This document shows positions 46,627 to 54,790 of a stretch of DNA of 64,000 nt, piece by piece. Both the position numbers and the translations under genes were made by a program. The notes beneath the pieces are model-generated. The model was not told the DNA's origin. It saw only the letters and a program-made list of their open reading frames with translations, and ran no database searches. The stretch is from Pseudoalteromonas piscicida (GTDB taxonomy: Bacteria > Pseudomonadota > Gammaproteobacteria > Enterobacterales > Alteromonadaceae). Positions within the stretch are counted from its first letter, which is position 1. Every line of letters begins with the position of its first letter. The stretch is taken from the NCBI RefSeq assembly GCF_000238315.3, contig NZ_CP011925.1, positions 930,001 to 994,000 of the forward strand, in the 5' to 3' direction.

Positions 46627-48882
46627 ATGAGCCTAAGAACGAATTTAAGAAAGATCCTCCCAAGCATTTCAATCACAGAACAAGAAGCATTAGATGCCGG
46701 TGATGTTTGGTTAGAAGGGTCAATTTATCAAGGTAAGCCTGACTTTTCGGCGCTTCGTGCTGTACCTGAAGCTAAGCTAAGTGCAGAAGAGCAAGCCTTT
46801 TTAGAAGGTCCAGTTAAAGAATTAATGGGTATGATCGATGACTCGGAAATTCAAAATGGCAAACACCTGCCAGAGCATGTGCTTGAATTTTTGAAAAAAG
46901 AGAGATTTTTCTCCTTGATCATTCCAAAAGAATACGGCGGTCTAGAGTTTAGCCCTTACGCAAACTCAACGATTGTAGGTACGATAGCGACTAAATCCTC
47001 AGCGGTTGCGGTAACGGTGATGGTTCCTAATTCACTAGGCCCAGGTGAGTTATTGTTACATTATGGTACTAAAGAGCAGCAAGCGCACTACCTTCCTCGC
47101 TTAGCAAACGGTCGTGATATTCCGTGCTTCGCGTTAACAAGCCCTGAAGCCGGTTCAGACGCCGGTGGTATTCCGGACCAAGGTATTGTTAAAAAAGGCA
47201 TGCATAACGGTGAAGAAGTACTTGGTCTTGAAGTAACATGGGACAAACGCTACATCACACTTGCGCCGATTGCGACAGTACTCGGTTTAGCCTTTAAAGT
47301 ATTGGATCCTGAGGGATTACTAGGCGGTAAGAAAGAACTAGGGATCACCTGTGCGTTAATTCCCCATGACCATCCGGGTGTGCAACTTGGAAACCGTCAT
47401 GACCCTATGGGGATACGCTTTTATAATGGTACGACACGTGGTGAAAAAGTCTTTATCCCAATGGACTTTATCATCGGTGGCCAGAAGAATATTGGTCGCG
47501 GTTGGCAGATGTTGGTAAGCTGCTTAGGTGCTGGACGTGGTATTTCTTTACCAGCACTAGGTGTATCAACTAGTCAAGTCGCACTGAAATCGGCATCTGA
47601 ATATGCAGCGGTACGTGAGCAGTTTGGTCTCTCGATCGGTCAGTTTGAAGGTATTCAAGAAAAGCTTGCTGATATTGCAGGTAAAGCTTACATGCAAGAG
47701 GCGATGCGGGTATTAACAACAGAAGGTTTAGGTATGGGTCTTAAGCCATCTGTAGTAACAGCAATTGCAAAATACCACATGACTGAAACTGGTCGTGACG
47801 TATTGGACTCTGCGATGGATATCCTTGCAGGTAAAGCTATTCAAAATGGTCCTCAGAATACCCTTGCAAGCGGTTATGTTGCACAGCCAATAGCGATTAC
47901 CGTAGAAGGTGCAAACATTCTAACGCGTAACCTGATGATCTTTGGTCAAGGTGTAATGCGCTGTCACCCATATTTGCAGTCGATGGTTGAATCTATTCAC
48001 AGCGAAGAGAAAGACGCCGACAGTAAATTCCGTGGTATTTTGACGAAAACAGTTAGCTATAGTGTTGCCAACAGCTTACGTGCTTTCAAATATGGTCTTA
48101 TGCCATTCACTGCTGATGCAAAATCACCATTACCTGAAGTGCGTGCGTATGAAAAAGCCGCGCATAGATTAGCAGCTAAGCTTGCGGTATACGCAGACTT
48201 TTCATTGCTTGTACTAGGTGGAAAACTGAAACAAGCAGAGATGCTGTCAGCACGCCTTGGTGATGTAATGAGTCACTTGTATGCAGCGATGGCTTCAATC
48301 AAATACTACGAGCAAAAAGTAGCGGTAGCAGAGCGTGAGCAGGCAGCACCTTATTTCCATTATGCGACAAGGCATGCACTTGTTAGTGCAGAAGAAGCGC
48401 TACATAAGTTCTTAGACAACTTCCCGGCAAGTGGTACTCGTAAATTTATGCGTGTGATCACGATGCAGTTTAGTGGCAAACAAATGCCTAAAATTAATGA
48501 TGATATGATCAGAGAATTAGCGGCCGCGGCGCAAATGGATACGCCAATCAAAGCGCAGCTTACTCATCTTGTGAAGCCTACCGCAGGTGATGGTCATGAT
48601 ATCAATGAACAAGCATATAAGGCTAAGATGGGTTGCCTTGACCTGCTTGCCAAAGTTAAGAAGGCAGTTCGCAAGCGCGAGATCCAACCAGGTGTTCGTT
48701 TCGAGCAAACTTTAGATAATGCGCTCGTTGGTAACCTTATCAACGAAGAAGAGTACGCAAAGCTGGTTGATTACAACCGCAAGCGTGAAAAAGCAATCCG
48801 AGTAGATGAGTTCGACTTCGATTTAAACTTGTTAGATGAACAAAGCGCGAAAGAAACAGTCAAGCAAGCCGTGAATGAGTAA
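46627..48882 (+). CDS. fadE: FadE-type acyl-CoA dehydrogenase
   Basis: Flavoenzyme for the first step of fatty-acid beta-oxidation. FSLIIPKEYGGLEFSPYANS, CFALTSPEAGSDAG (FAD/substrate-binding) and the long C-terminal DUF1974-type region are present. It is 751 residues, shorter than E. coli FadE (about 815) because it lacks the N-terminal membrane helices, so it is probably soluble or peripheral. The catalytic base is not identified with certainty. A FadR-like site lies directly upstream. Confidence 0.92.
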   Translation: MSLRTNLRKILPSISITEQEALDAGDVWLEGSIYQGKPDFSALRAVPEAKLSAEEQAFLEGPVKELMGMIDDSEIQNGKHLPEHVLEFLKKERFFSLIIPKEYGGLEFSPYANSTIVGTIATKSSAVAVTVMVPNSLGPGELLLHYGTKEQQAHYLPRLANGRDIPCFALTSPEAGSDAGGIPDQGIVKKGMHNGEEVLGLEVTWDKRYITLAPIATVLGLAFKVLDPEGLLGGKKELGITCALIPHDHPGVQLGNRHDPMGIRFYNGTTRGEKVFIPMDFIIGGQKNIGRGWQMLVSCLGAGRGISLPALGVSTSQVALKSASEYAAVREQFGLSIGQFEGIQEKLADIAGKAYMQEAMRVLTTEGLGMGLKPSVVTAIAKYHMTETGRDVLDSAMDILAGKAIQNGPQNTLASGYVAQPIAITVEGANILTRNLMIFGQGVMRCHPYLQSMVESIHSEEKDADSKFRGILTKTVSYSVANSLRAFKYGLMPFTADAKSPLPEVRAYEKAAHRLAAKLAVYADFSLLVLGGKLKQAEMLSARLGDVMSHLYAAMASIKYYEQKVAVAEREQAAPYFHYATRHALVSAEEALHKFLDNFPASGTRKFMRVITMQFSGKQMPKINDDMIRELAAAAQMDTPIKAQLTHLVKPTAGDGHDINEQAYKAKMGCLDLLAKVKKAVRKREIQPGVRFEQTLDNALVGNLINEEEYAKLVDYNRKREKAIRVDEFDFDLNLLDEQSAKETVKQAVNE

Positions 48883-48910
48883 GTTAAACAAATAACTTTT
48901 TTGTAAAAGT

Positions 48911-48943
48911 AAAAGCCCTTAACCAATTGGTTAAGGGCTTTTT
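48911..48943 (+). terminator. Rho-independent terminator of fadE
   Basis: A 32-bp perfect palindrome (48911-48942, 16-bp arms, AATT effective loop) running into a T-tract, 28 bases after the stop codon. Confidence 0.95.
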
Positions 48944-49007
48944 CATGTTGGGTAAAGATAATAACACCAGCTATAATTATCGAGCACTGTAAAACGGTTT
49001 GCTTATT

Positions 49008-49168
49008 ATACCAATTTGTTTTAATACTTGCTCAATTTGAAGGTGCATATCTGACGCTAACAGCGTTAAAAATTTCTTATTTAGAACAACTAAATAGAAA
49101 AATTTTTGCCTGTTATTGACAAGACTTTCTCGCCTCAAAATAGGTCACTTAATTAAGCAAATTGGTAT
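49008..49168 (-). repeat. MITE-like intergenic repeat, copy B
   Basis: A 161-bp element with perfect 11-bp terminal inverted repeats (ATACCAATTTG at 49008-49018, CAAATTGGTAT at 49158-49168). Its minus strand contains the same CTATTTAGTTGTTCT core (49083-49097) as the element at 18.63-18.82 kb. No open frame is present and no clear target-site duplication was seen. Confidence 0.75.
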
Positions 49169-49281
49169 TCGTAATAGTAAGTAAAGGGTTGTACTGTGTT
49201 TCAGTAATCTGAGTTATACAATAAAAAGCTTGGCTGTTTATTGAACAATTCTCAGGTTGAATAACAAAAAGGTGTAACACA

Positions 49282-50220
49282 GTGAAAATAAGTATTCCGA
49301 ACGATGTAATTTCTGCGCCTATGTCAACACAGCAAGAGCAACAATTATGGAGCGGTTGTGGTGATATGTTATTTATCAATCATGATGCTGGGAAGCTTGC
49401 AATTAAGCGCACTAAAGTGCCTAATGACATTGCACATCGGCGAATTGAACAATCTTCTGTAGCGCTTGCGCGTAAAGCTAAGTCTTATCAAGTAGAACGT
49501 CACTTTTACAAACATCATGCATGCGAGTTACTTTCACCTTGCAATACACCTAGCTATTTAGGAGAAGGGGTAAGTGAAGGGATGGACTACATCGTCTTTA
49601 GAGACTTTTCAACTCAAGGCTTTTCGCAAACTGCTAACCCGTCCGAGTCACAAATATTAGCGGTGATAGGGTGGTTAGCTAAATTCCATGCTCACTTTTT
49701 ACAAAGCCCAGCAGAACATGTGTGGGAGCAAGGAAACTATTGGCATCTGGATACACGGCCAGATGAGCTTGAGCGAATGCAGCACAGTAGTATTAAACAA
49801 GCGGCACCACGATTGCGAGATCGTATCAAAAATAGCCATTGGCATACTTGGATCCATGGCGACGCTAAGCTTGCTAACTTTGCCTTTAATGGCAACCAAG
49901 CTCTGGGATTCGATTTTCAGTATGTCGGAAAGGGTATTGGTGTGTCAGACTTAATGCTGTTTATTACGTCGGTACTAGACGAAAAGGAACAGCTCCTGCA
50001 TGCCGATGAGTATCTCAAGTTGTATTTAGATATGTTGAGAATAGAATTATTGGGCAAAGCAGCCTCTATTGATATCGCTCAGATCCTTTCTGAGTGGGAG
50101 TCGTTGTGGCCTGTAGTGTGGGCTGACTTCTATCGCTTTCTATTGGGTTGGAAACCGGACCATGTAAAAATTAATGATTACATGAAATTTCAAACGGAAA
50201 TCGCATTACAACAGGGATAA
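49282..50220 (+). CDS. APH/choline-kinase-like phosphotransferase
   Basis: Small-molecule kinase of the aminoglycoside/choline kinase fold, 312 residues. The catalytic loop WIHGDAKLANF contains the HGDxxxxN motif and GFDFQYVGKG the metal-binding DFQ/DFG-like motif; the N-lobe strand LAIKRTKVP supplies the ATP-binding Lys. GTG start with AAGGTG upstream. It is followed after 3 bp by an EamA transporter, so both are co-transcribed. The combination recalls LicA/LicB (choline kinase and choline permease), but the substrate is unknown. Confidence 0.75.
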   Translation: MKISIPNDVISAPMSTQQEQQLWSGCGDMLFINHDAGKLAIKRTKVPNDIAHRRIEQSSVALARKAKSYQVERHFYKHHACELLSPCNTPSYLGEGVSEGMDYIVFRDFSTQGFSQTANPSESQILAVIGWLAKFHAHFLQSPAEHVWEQGNYWHLDTRPDELERMQHSSIKQAAPRLRDRIKNSHWHTWIHGDAKLANFAFNGNQALGFDFQYVGKGIGVSDLMLFITSVLDEKEQLLHADEYLKLYLDMLRIELLGKAASIDIAQILSEWESLWPVVWADFYRFLLGWKPDHVKINDYMKFQTEIALQQG

Positions 50221-50223
50221 TAA

Positions 50224-51054
50224 ATGGTCATAGCCTTATTCAGTGCGTTAAATTGGGCTGTATTTGATTTTTTACGAAAAAGACTAGCGAGCCATTATTC
50301 AGCCGCGCAAATGTCGGTGATATTTAGTTTGCTAGTCTTACCTGCATACATAGGCTATTGGTTGGTTGTTGACAAACAGCTTCCAAGTTCTGCTTATCTA
50401 GCACCTGCGATAGCTAGCGGAATTTTGGCTGCAATTGGTAGCGTAAACTTTATTCAGGCCCTTGCGCTTGGGCGAATGGCGGTTATCCTGCCTCTTTTAT
50501 CCATCACTCCAGCACTTGCAGGTGTGTTTGCTTGGTTGCTATTTGGGGAACCTTTAACCACACTGCAGTCAATACTAATCGCTGCGATTGTTCTCGCTTC
50601 GTTTTTATTGCAAGGAGGCAGGTTCTCTTTTCAAGAGCCTGGTGCAAAACAAGTTGCAATCACCTCTTTTTGCTGGGGGCTTTGTATCGTGTTCGATAAA
50701 CAGGCTTTGCAACACAGCTCGCTCTCTTTTCATGCTGGGTTTCTAACCTTTATGGTATTTTTTGTTAATCTAATCTTGTTACGACCACAATTTAAAAATC
50801 AAGATTTCCGCGCACATTGGTTGCTCTGGGCTATTTCTTCTGTGGTATTCGCTGTCGCTGTTATCTTTCAAATGCAGGCGTTAACCGAAATTCAGCCGGG
50901 GCTTGTTGAAGGATTTAAAAGAGCCATTGGCATAGTCAGCGCGAGTATGCTTGGGATGTGGTTCTTTAAAGAGGCAATTTCAATAAAAGAATGGCTGATG
51001 ATCTCTGTTATTTTGTGTTGTAGTGCAATGTTGGCATTAAATAGTGGCGCTTAA
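50224..51054 (+). CDS. EamA-family (DMT superfamily) transporter
   Basis: Inner-membrane protein of 276 residues with ten hydrophobic segments in two EamA repeats: SGILAAIGSVNFIQALALGRMAVILPLLSITP in the first and MQALTEIQPGLVEGFKRAIGIVSASMLG in the second. DMT carriers export or import small metabolites. Position directly after a kinase suggests uptake of a substrate that is then phosphorylated. Confidence 0.85.
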   Translation: MVIALFSALNWAVFDFLRKRLASHYSAAQMSVIFSLLVLPAYIGYWLVVDKQLPSSAYLAPAIASGILAAIGSVNFIQALALGRMAVILPLLSITPALAGVFAWLLFGEPLTTLQSILIAAIVLASFLLQGGRFSFQEPGAKQVAITSFCWGLCIVFDKQALQHSSLSFHAGFLTFMVFFVNLILLRPQFKNQDFRAHWLLWAISSVVFAVAVIFQMQALTEIQPGLVEGFKRAIGIVSASMLGMWFFKEAISIKEWLMISVILCCSAMLALNSGA

Positions 51055-51075
51055 GCGCCACTTAAAATGACTAAC

Positions 51076-52719
51076 TTACTTACATTGCGCGACTTTAGTC
51101 CAAACGTTTGAGTAGATCTCTGGGCTTGCGCCTTGTGACCAGTACGTAGCACGATATTCAAAGCCTTTGAATGAAACCCGGTCGCCCGTATTGTAGAACT
51201 TAGTTGCACTCCATTCTTGGATACCATTACACCCGGCTGGTGCATCACTAACGGTAACTGCCAGTGTTTTAGAAGCAGTTCTGTTATTTGAAGCTGTCAC
51301 AGTGAGTGTCACTTGATATGTGCCAGCACTAGCATAGGTGTGTGCTGGATTGGTTTGTGAACTTGTTGCACCATCACCAAATTCCCACTGATAACTACCT
51401 GCTGTTGATTGGTTGTTAAATGTCGCAGTGAGACCGGATACAGTGAAGTTAAAGTTTGCATTGACTGCACCTGAAGTATCACAGCCATTATTTGTTAGAT
51501 AATCAACCGCCGCTTTTGCTTGCACAATACCATAGCCGTAAGAAGTATCACGACCTGTTTGGCCTTTGTCTTTTGCTGTTGTATTCAATACTTGGCGAAT
51601 TTGCTGAGCAGTACATTGCGGGAAGTGGCTCCACACTAAAGCTGCAACACCAGAAACATGCGGCGTTGCCATTGAAGTACCACTAATACTACGATACGCG
51701 CCATTATTCCATGTTGAGTTTACACCAACCCCCGGACCTGCAATTTCTACTTGACTGTTGTATTGAGAGAAAGAGGCTTTTGACTCAGAGCTATCGACCG
51801 CTGCCACAGATACAACTGCATTATACGATGCTGGGTAGCTCAACGAGCTATTACCCGCGTTGCCAGCGGCTGCGATATGTAGCATGCCACGCTGATAACT
51901 TTGTTCAAACGCATTACGCTCTGCTGTAGAGCTGCCGCTACCACCTAAACTCATGCTGGTTACATTGGCGCCTGCCTGCTCACACTGTTCAATTGCTTTA
52001 ATGAGGTCGGAACCGTATGCCCAGCGGCCTTGGTCATTAAACACTTTAACAATATGAAGACCTAGTTGCCCTGATGGATTTACCCCGACCACACCTGTGC
52101 CGTTACCACCTAAAGCGGCTATTGTGCCGGCAACGTGTGTTCCGTGGCCGTTACCATCGTTACTCCACACACCTGTGTCGTAGTTACCATAGCCGTCATT
52201 ACCAGTAACGCCTGTGCTAGGTAAGTCTTGGTGACCTAGCGTATAACCTGTATCCATAATACAGACTTTACGGTTGCCGCTGTAGCCGTCAGATACTTGG
52301 TTAGCTTGCACCATATTAATACCGTAAGGTGTGGTTTCAGCAAGTAAATCAATTGCCGAAGTTTCTACGCTTGGCAAATAACGTTTAGGGTCAATTTCTA
52401 CTTGCGCAACATTGCCACTTGCTTGTAGTTGTTGCATTTGCGCAGAAGAAACTTCGGCGACATATGCATTAATGATTGGCAATGTGTTGACAGCCGCTGT
52501 ACCTAAGGTGGAGTAGGCAGCTTCAGACAAAGCCTGCGCTTTAAACTGCGCCGCTTCTGCTTGATTTAAGCGCACTGGCAGAACATTTGGTGTTGCGCTG
52601 TCTTTTAATGTGACAATAACGCGCCGTGTATCTGCGTGAGCAACTGAAAGGCTTGCACAAACGCAGGCACTAAGGGTCGAAAGCTTAAGAAGTTTTACTA
52701 CTGTATTACTGTTTTTCAT
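51076..52719 (-). CDS. Secreted S8 subtilisin-like peptidase with PKD and CBM5/12-like domains
   Basis: Extracellular serine peptidase of 547 residues. A signal peptide (SVAHA) and an inhibitor_I9-like propeptide (about 30-115) precede the catalytic domain with Asp156 (DTGYTLGH), His192 (GHGTHVAGT) and Ser349 (GTSMATPHVSG). A PKD domain follows (about 425-490, YQWEFGDGATSSQTNPAHTY), then a C-terminal CBM5/12-like module (EWSATKFYNTGDRVSFKGFEYRATYW), which may bind chitin or attach the enzyme to surfaces. AGGTG precedes the ATG and lies in an inverted repeat. Confidence 0.93.
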   Translation of the reverse strand: MKNSNTVVKLLKLSTLSACVCASLSVAHADTRRVIVTLKDSATPNVLPVRLNQAEAAQFKAQALSEAAYSTLGTAAVNTLPIINAYVAEVSSAQMQQLQASGNVAQVEIDPKRYLPSVETSAIDLLAETTPYGINMVQANQVSDGYSGNRKVCIMDTGYTLGHQDLPSTGVTGNDGYGNYDTGVWSNDGNGHGTHVAGTIAALGGNGTGVVGVNPSGQLGLHIVKVFNDQGRWAYGSDLIKAIEQCEQAGANVTSMSLGGSGSSTAERNAFEQSYQRGMLHIAAAGNAGNSSLSYPASYNAVVSVAAVDSSESKASFSQYNSQVEIAGPGVGVNSTWNNGAYRSISGTSMATPHVSGVAALVWSHFPQCTAQQIRQVLNTTAKDKGQTGRDTSYGYGIVQAKAAVDYLTNNGCDTSGAVNANFNFTVSGLTATFNNQSTAGSYQWEFGDGATSSQTNPAHTYASAGTYQVTLTVTASNNRTASKTLAVTVSDAPAGCNGIQEWSATKFYNTGDRVSFKGFEYRATYWSQGASPEIYSNVWTKVAQCK

Positions 52720-52723
52720 ATTT

Positions 52724-52766
52724 CACCTGTTTTACATGTTGTTTACGTTTGTTACTAAAACAGGTG
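52724..52766 (-). promoter_or_regulatory. Inverted repeat covering the S8 peptidase ribosome-binding site
   Basis: CACCTGTTTTA (52724-52734) and TAAAACAGGTG (52756-52766) are perfect 11-bp complements around a 21-nt loop. Read on the transcribed minus strand, one arm includes the AGGTG that precedes the ATG. It could sequester translation start, or be a DNA operator. Confidence 0.5.
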
Positions 52767-52782
52767 TTGACATCGCTGTCAA
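52767..52782 (-). promoter_or_regulatory. TTGACA-N4-TGTCAA dyad, possible -35/operator of the S8 gene
   Basis: A 6-bp dyad adjacent to the larger inverted repeat. On the minus strand its TTGACA could be a -35 box, with TTTAGT 17 bases downstream as a weak -10. A regulator bound here would compete with RNA polymerase. Confidence 0.35.
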
Positions 52783-52861
52783 TGTGTAAAGATTAGACAG
52801 GTTTAAATTGCATTATCTTTCTGGGTTTTGTTTAATGCATTAATTAATCGTTCTTAAATTC

Positions 52862-53923
52862 TCAATTTTTTATATTATTATTGTGGTTATTTTTATTAAG
52901 TGAGTGAGTTAGTTCTGTAATGGTAAATTGCGCTGGGTCGTTAATGTAACGTAAAAAGTCCAGGTGTTCAGGAAAGTTTCCATGTATGGCATGATACAAA
53001 GGTAAGTGAGCGTCATCCAGCGGTTCGAATATAGATAAGGTCACGCTGTCTATCGGTGTGAAGTCTCTATGATATTGTGCTAATCGAGCTAAGGTATAGG
53101 CCCCAAGCAACACATGCCCTCCAATCGAAACATCTAACTTAGGCGCAATACCTTCATCCCAATTAATCCCACCTATGACGATCTTACGGTTTAACTCTTT
53201 AGCCGCGAGTAATGCGCCATAAGCAATAGGATCATTGGCAGCCCAAACAGTTGTGATTGCGGGATCTCGCTGTAACCACGCTTTAGTGAGGCGATAAGCT
53301 TCATTCTGAGACCATTGACAATTTGCCTCTGCAATTAATTCTAGCTCTGTATGGTGCTCAAGATAAGCGCGCATGCCTTTTTGTCGGTCTAATGCCGCAG
53401 TCGTCGCCACATCACCGAGCAAAGCTAATACATGCTGTGATGGATTAGAAGATCTAAGCGCTTTTCGCGCAAGTTGATGCATTAACTTAAAACCGGCTTG
53501 GAAATTGTCTGGCTCAATGGTGCCAATGAGTTGGTGTCCTGCCTTTAACAAAGCCACTTCCTCTGTTTTAGACGGTCCATTGAGCAAGAAAATAATCCTA
53601 ATGTTGGTGGCTTTGGTGTTTAACAAATAGGGAACGACACTCGACTTTTCATTAACCAGCACAAGGTAATCAGCATCACTTTTCAAGGCTTGCTCTACGA
53701 GCGATTTCATCAAAATATGGTTGCGCTGCGCATAACTTATTTTAAGGGAAATATTCATGTTAGTAGCTGCCGCAGTCATCACGTTGCTGACGTTATACCA
53801 AAAATCCCCTGTAGGATTTTTTGTTGCAAAGCCGGGGTTTACAAACTGAACGTTGAATCGTTGTGCAGATAGCACGGCCATCGGTGATAAAAATAAAAAG
53901 ATGAACAACAATTTTCGGATCAT
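52862..53923 (-). CDS. Orphan periplasmic sugar-type (PBP1) binding protein
   Basis: A 353-residue exported protein of the type-1 periplasmic binding fold, related to sugar-binding LacI/RbsB-like proteins. A signal peptide ending LSA-QRFNVQF is followed by FVNPGFATKNPTGDFWYNVSNVM and lobe signatures such as GTIEPDNFQAG, DRQKGMRAYLEHH and TTVWAANDPIAYGALLAAKE. No permease or ATPase is adjacent, so it may feed a sensor or remote transporter. Asn-rich C-terminus. Confidence 0.8.
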   Translation of the reverse strand: MIRKLLFIFLFLSPMAVLSAQRFNVQFVNPGFATKNPTGDFWYNVSNVMTAAATNMNISLKISYAQRNHILMKSLVEQALKSDADYLVLVNEKSSVVPYLLNTKATNIRIIFLLNGPSKTEEVALLKAGHQLIGTIEPDNFQAGFKLMHQLARKALRSSNPSQHVLALLGDVATTAALDRQKGMRAYLEHHTELELIAEANCQWSQNEAYRLTKAWLQRDPAITTVWAANDPIAYGALLAAKELNRKIVIGGINWDEGIAPKLDVSIGGHVLLGAYTLARLAQYHRDFTPIDSVTLSIFEPLDDAHLPLYHAIHGNFPEHLDFLRYINDPAQFTITELTHSLNKNNHNNNIKN

Positions 53924-54112
53924 AAGTCTCTACATTTTTGATATTCAAAAAGTGTGCTGCTAAATACGCTACAAGTATAGCTTACGCTAGAATCGTTGCG
54001 CTATCTGCCTGTTTTTTGAATGTTATTCGGAACCTGCATATTTTTCATAGCATTGAATTTAGCTCATGCGTTAATTGCTTTATACTAGCGCGCAAAGAGT
54101 AAGGGGACTTTG

Positions 54113-54505
54113 ATGAGAAAAATCGTATTTATATTCGTATTGTTGTTTTCGATGTCAGGGGGGGCGCATGAGTCAAGCGAACTGAATAAAACCATGAAGG
54201 AAATGGGCCATATTTATAAGCAGGCTATGAAAGCGCAATCTGCTCAAGAAATGCAAGCACACTTAACCGAGCTGACTACACTCGTTAATGAAAGTAAGCA
54301 ATTTCAGTTTAAGCAAGAGGTGTCTGCCGAGTCAGTTGAGGGCTTGAATAAAGTACTCGAAACCATTACTGAGGCGAGCCAAGAAGTAGACTCGGGAAGA
54401 GTTGAAAAAGCCCGTGAAATGCTTTTAAAAATTGATGAACTGAGAAAGCAATACCACAAACTACACGAGCCACCGGGCTTTTGGGAGTTACTATTTGGTA
54501 GCTAA
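54113..54505 (+). CDS. Cytochrome b562-like protein
   Basis: Small periplasmic four-helix bundle of 130 residues with signal peptide (SGGAHE). ELNKTMKEMG aligns with the haem-ligand Met7 region of E. coli cytochrome b562, and RKQYHKLHE with the His102 region, so b-type haem binding is possible although not shown. There is no CxxCH, so haem would not be covalently bound as in c-type. AAGGGG precedes the ATG. It is unlinked to electron-transfer genes; function of family members is unclear. Confidence 0.7.
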   Translation: MRKIVFIFVLLFSMSGGAHESSELNKTMKEMGHIYKQAMKAQSAQEMQAHLTELTTLVNESKQFQFKQEVSAESVEGLNKVLETITEASQEVDSGRVEKAREMLLKIDELRKQYHKLHEPPGFWELLFGS

Positions 54506-54609
54506 GCTGAGATTCGAATAGTTAACTTATCCTATCGCTGTGGTTATTCCTTGTGCTATCACAGCGGCTTAGCTTATCGGTCTTGGCTTTAGTTGAACAT
54601 GGCAAAAAG

Positions 54610-54651
54610 ACTAGCGAGTCGTGGCTTGATCTTTCTGGCTCACTCGCTAGT
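54610..54651 (+). terminator. Inverted repeat after the cytochrome b562 gene
   Basis: ACTAGCGAGT (54610-54619) and ACTCGCTAGT (54642-54651) pair over 10 bp with a 22-nt loop; TTT follows. A further weak stem (CGCTGTG/CACAGCG) lies just upstream, near 54536-54567. Either may terminate transcription. Confidence 0.5.
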
Positions 54652-54747
54652 TTTCCATCAGCTCCAAAAGCGGTGAAATAGCGATATCCTTTTCTGTACT
54701 TATTAGAAATTACATAAAAATCTGCTCAAAATAAGTTGCATTATTAA

Positions 54748-54760
54748 TTGGAACGATCCA
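54748..54760 (+). promoter_or_regulatory. GGAACG-type operator, site 1
   Basis: TTGGAACGATCCA matches the palindrome of the two sites before the TonB receptor except for one base in the right half (GATCC for GTTCC). It lies 31 bases before the first peptidase gene, just downstream of an AT-rich -10-like stretch (TATTAAT). Confidence 0.6.
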
Positions 54761-54790
54761 GTATGTTTGTTTTTAATCTGGGAAATTTCA

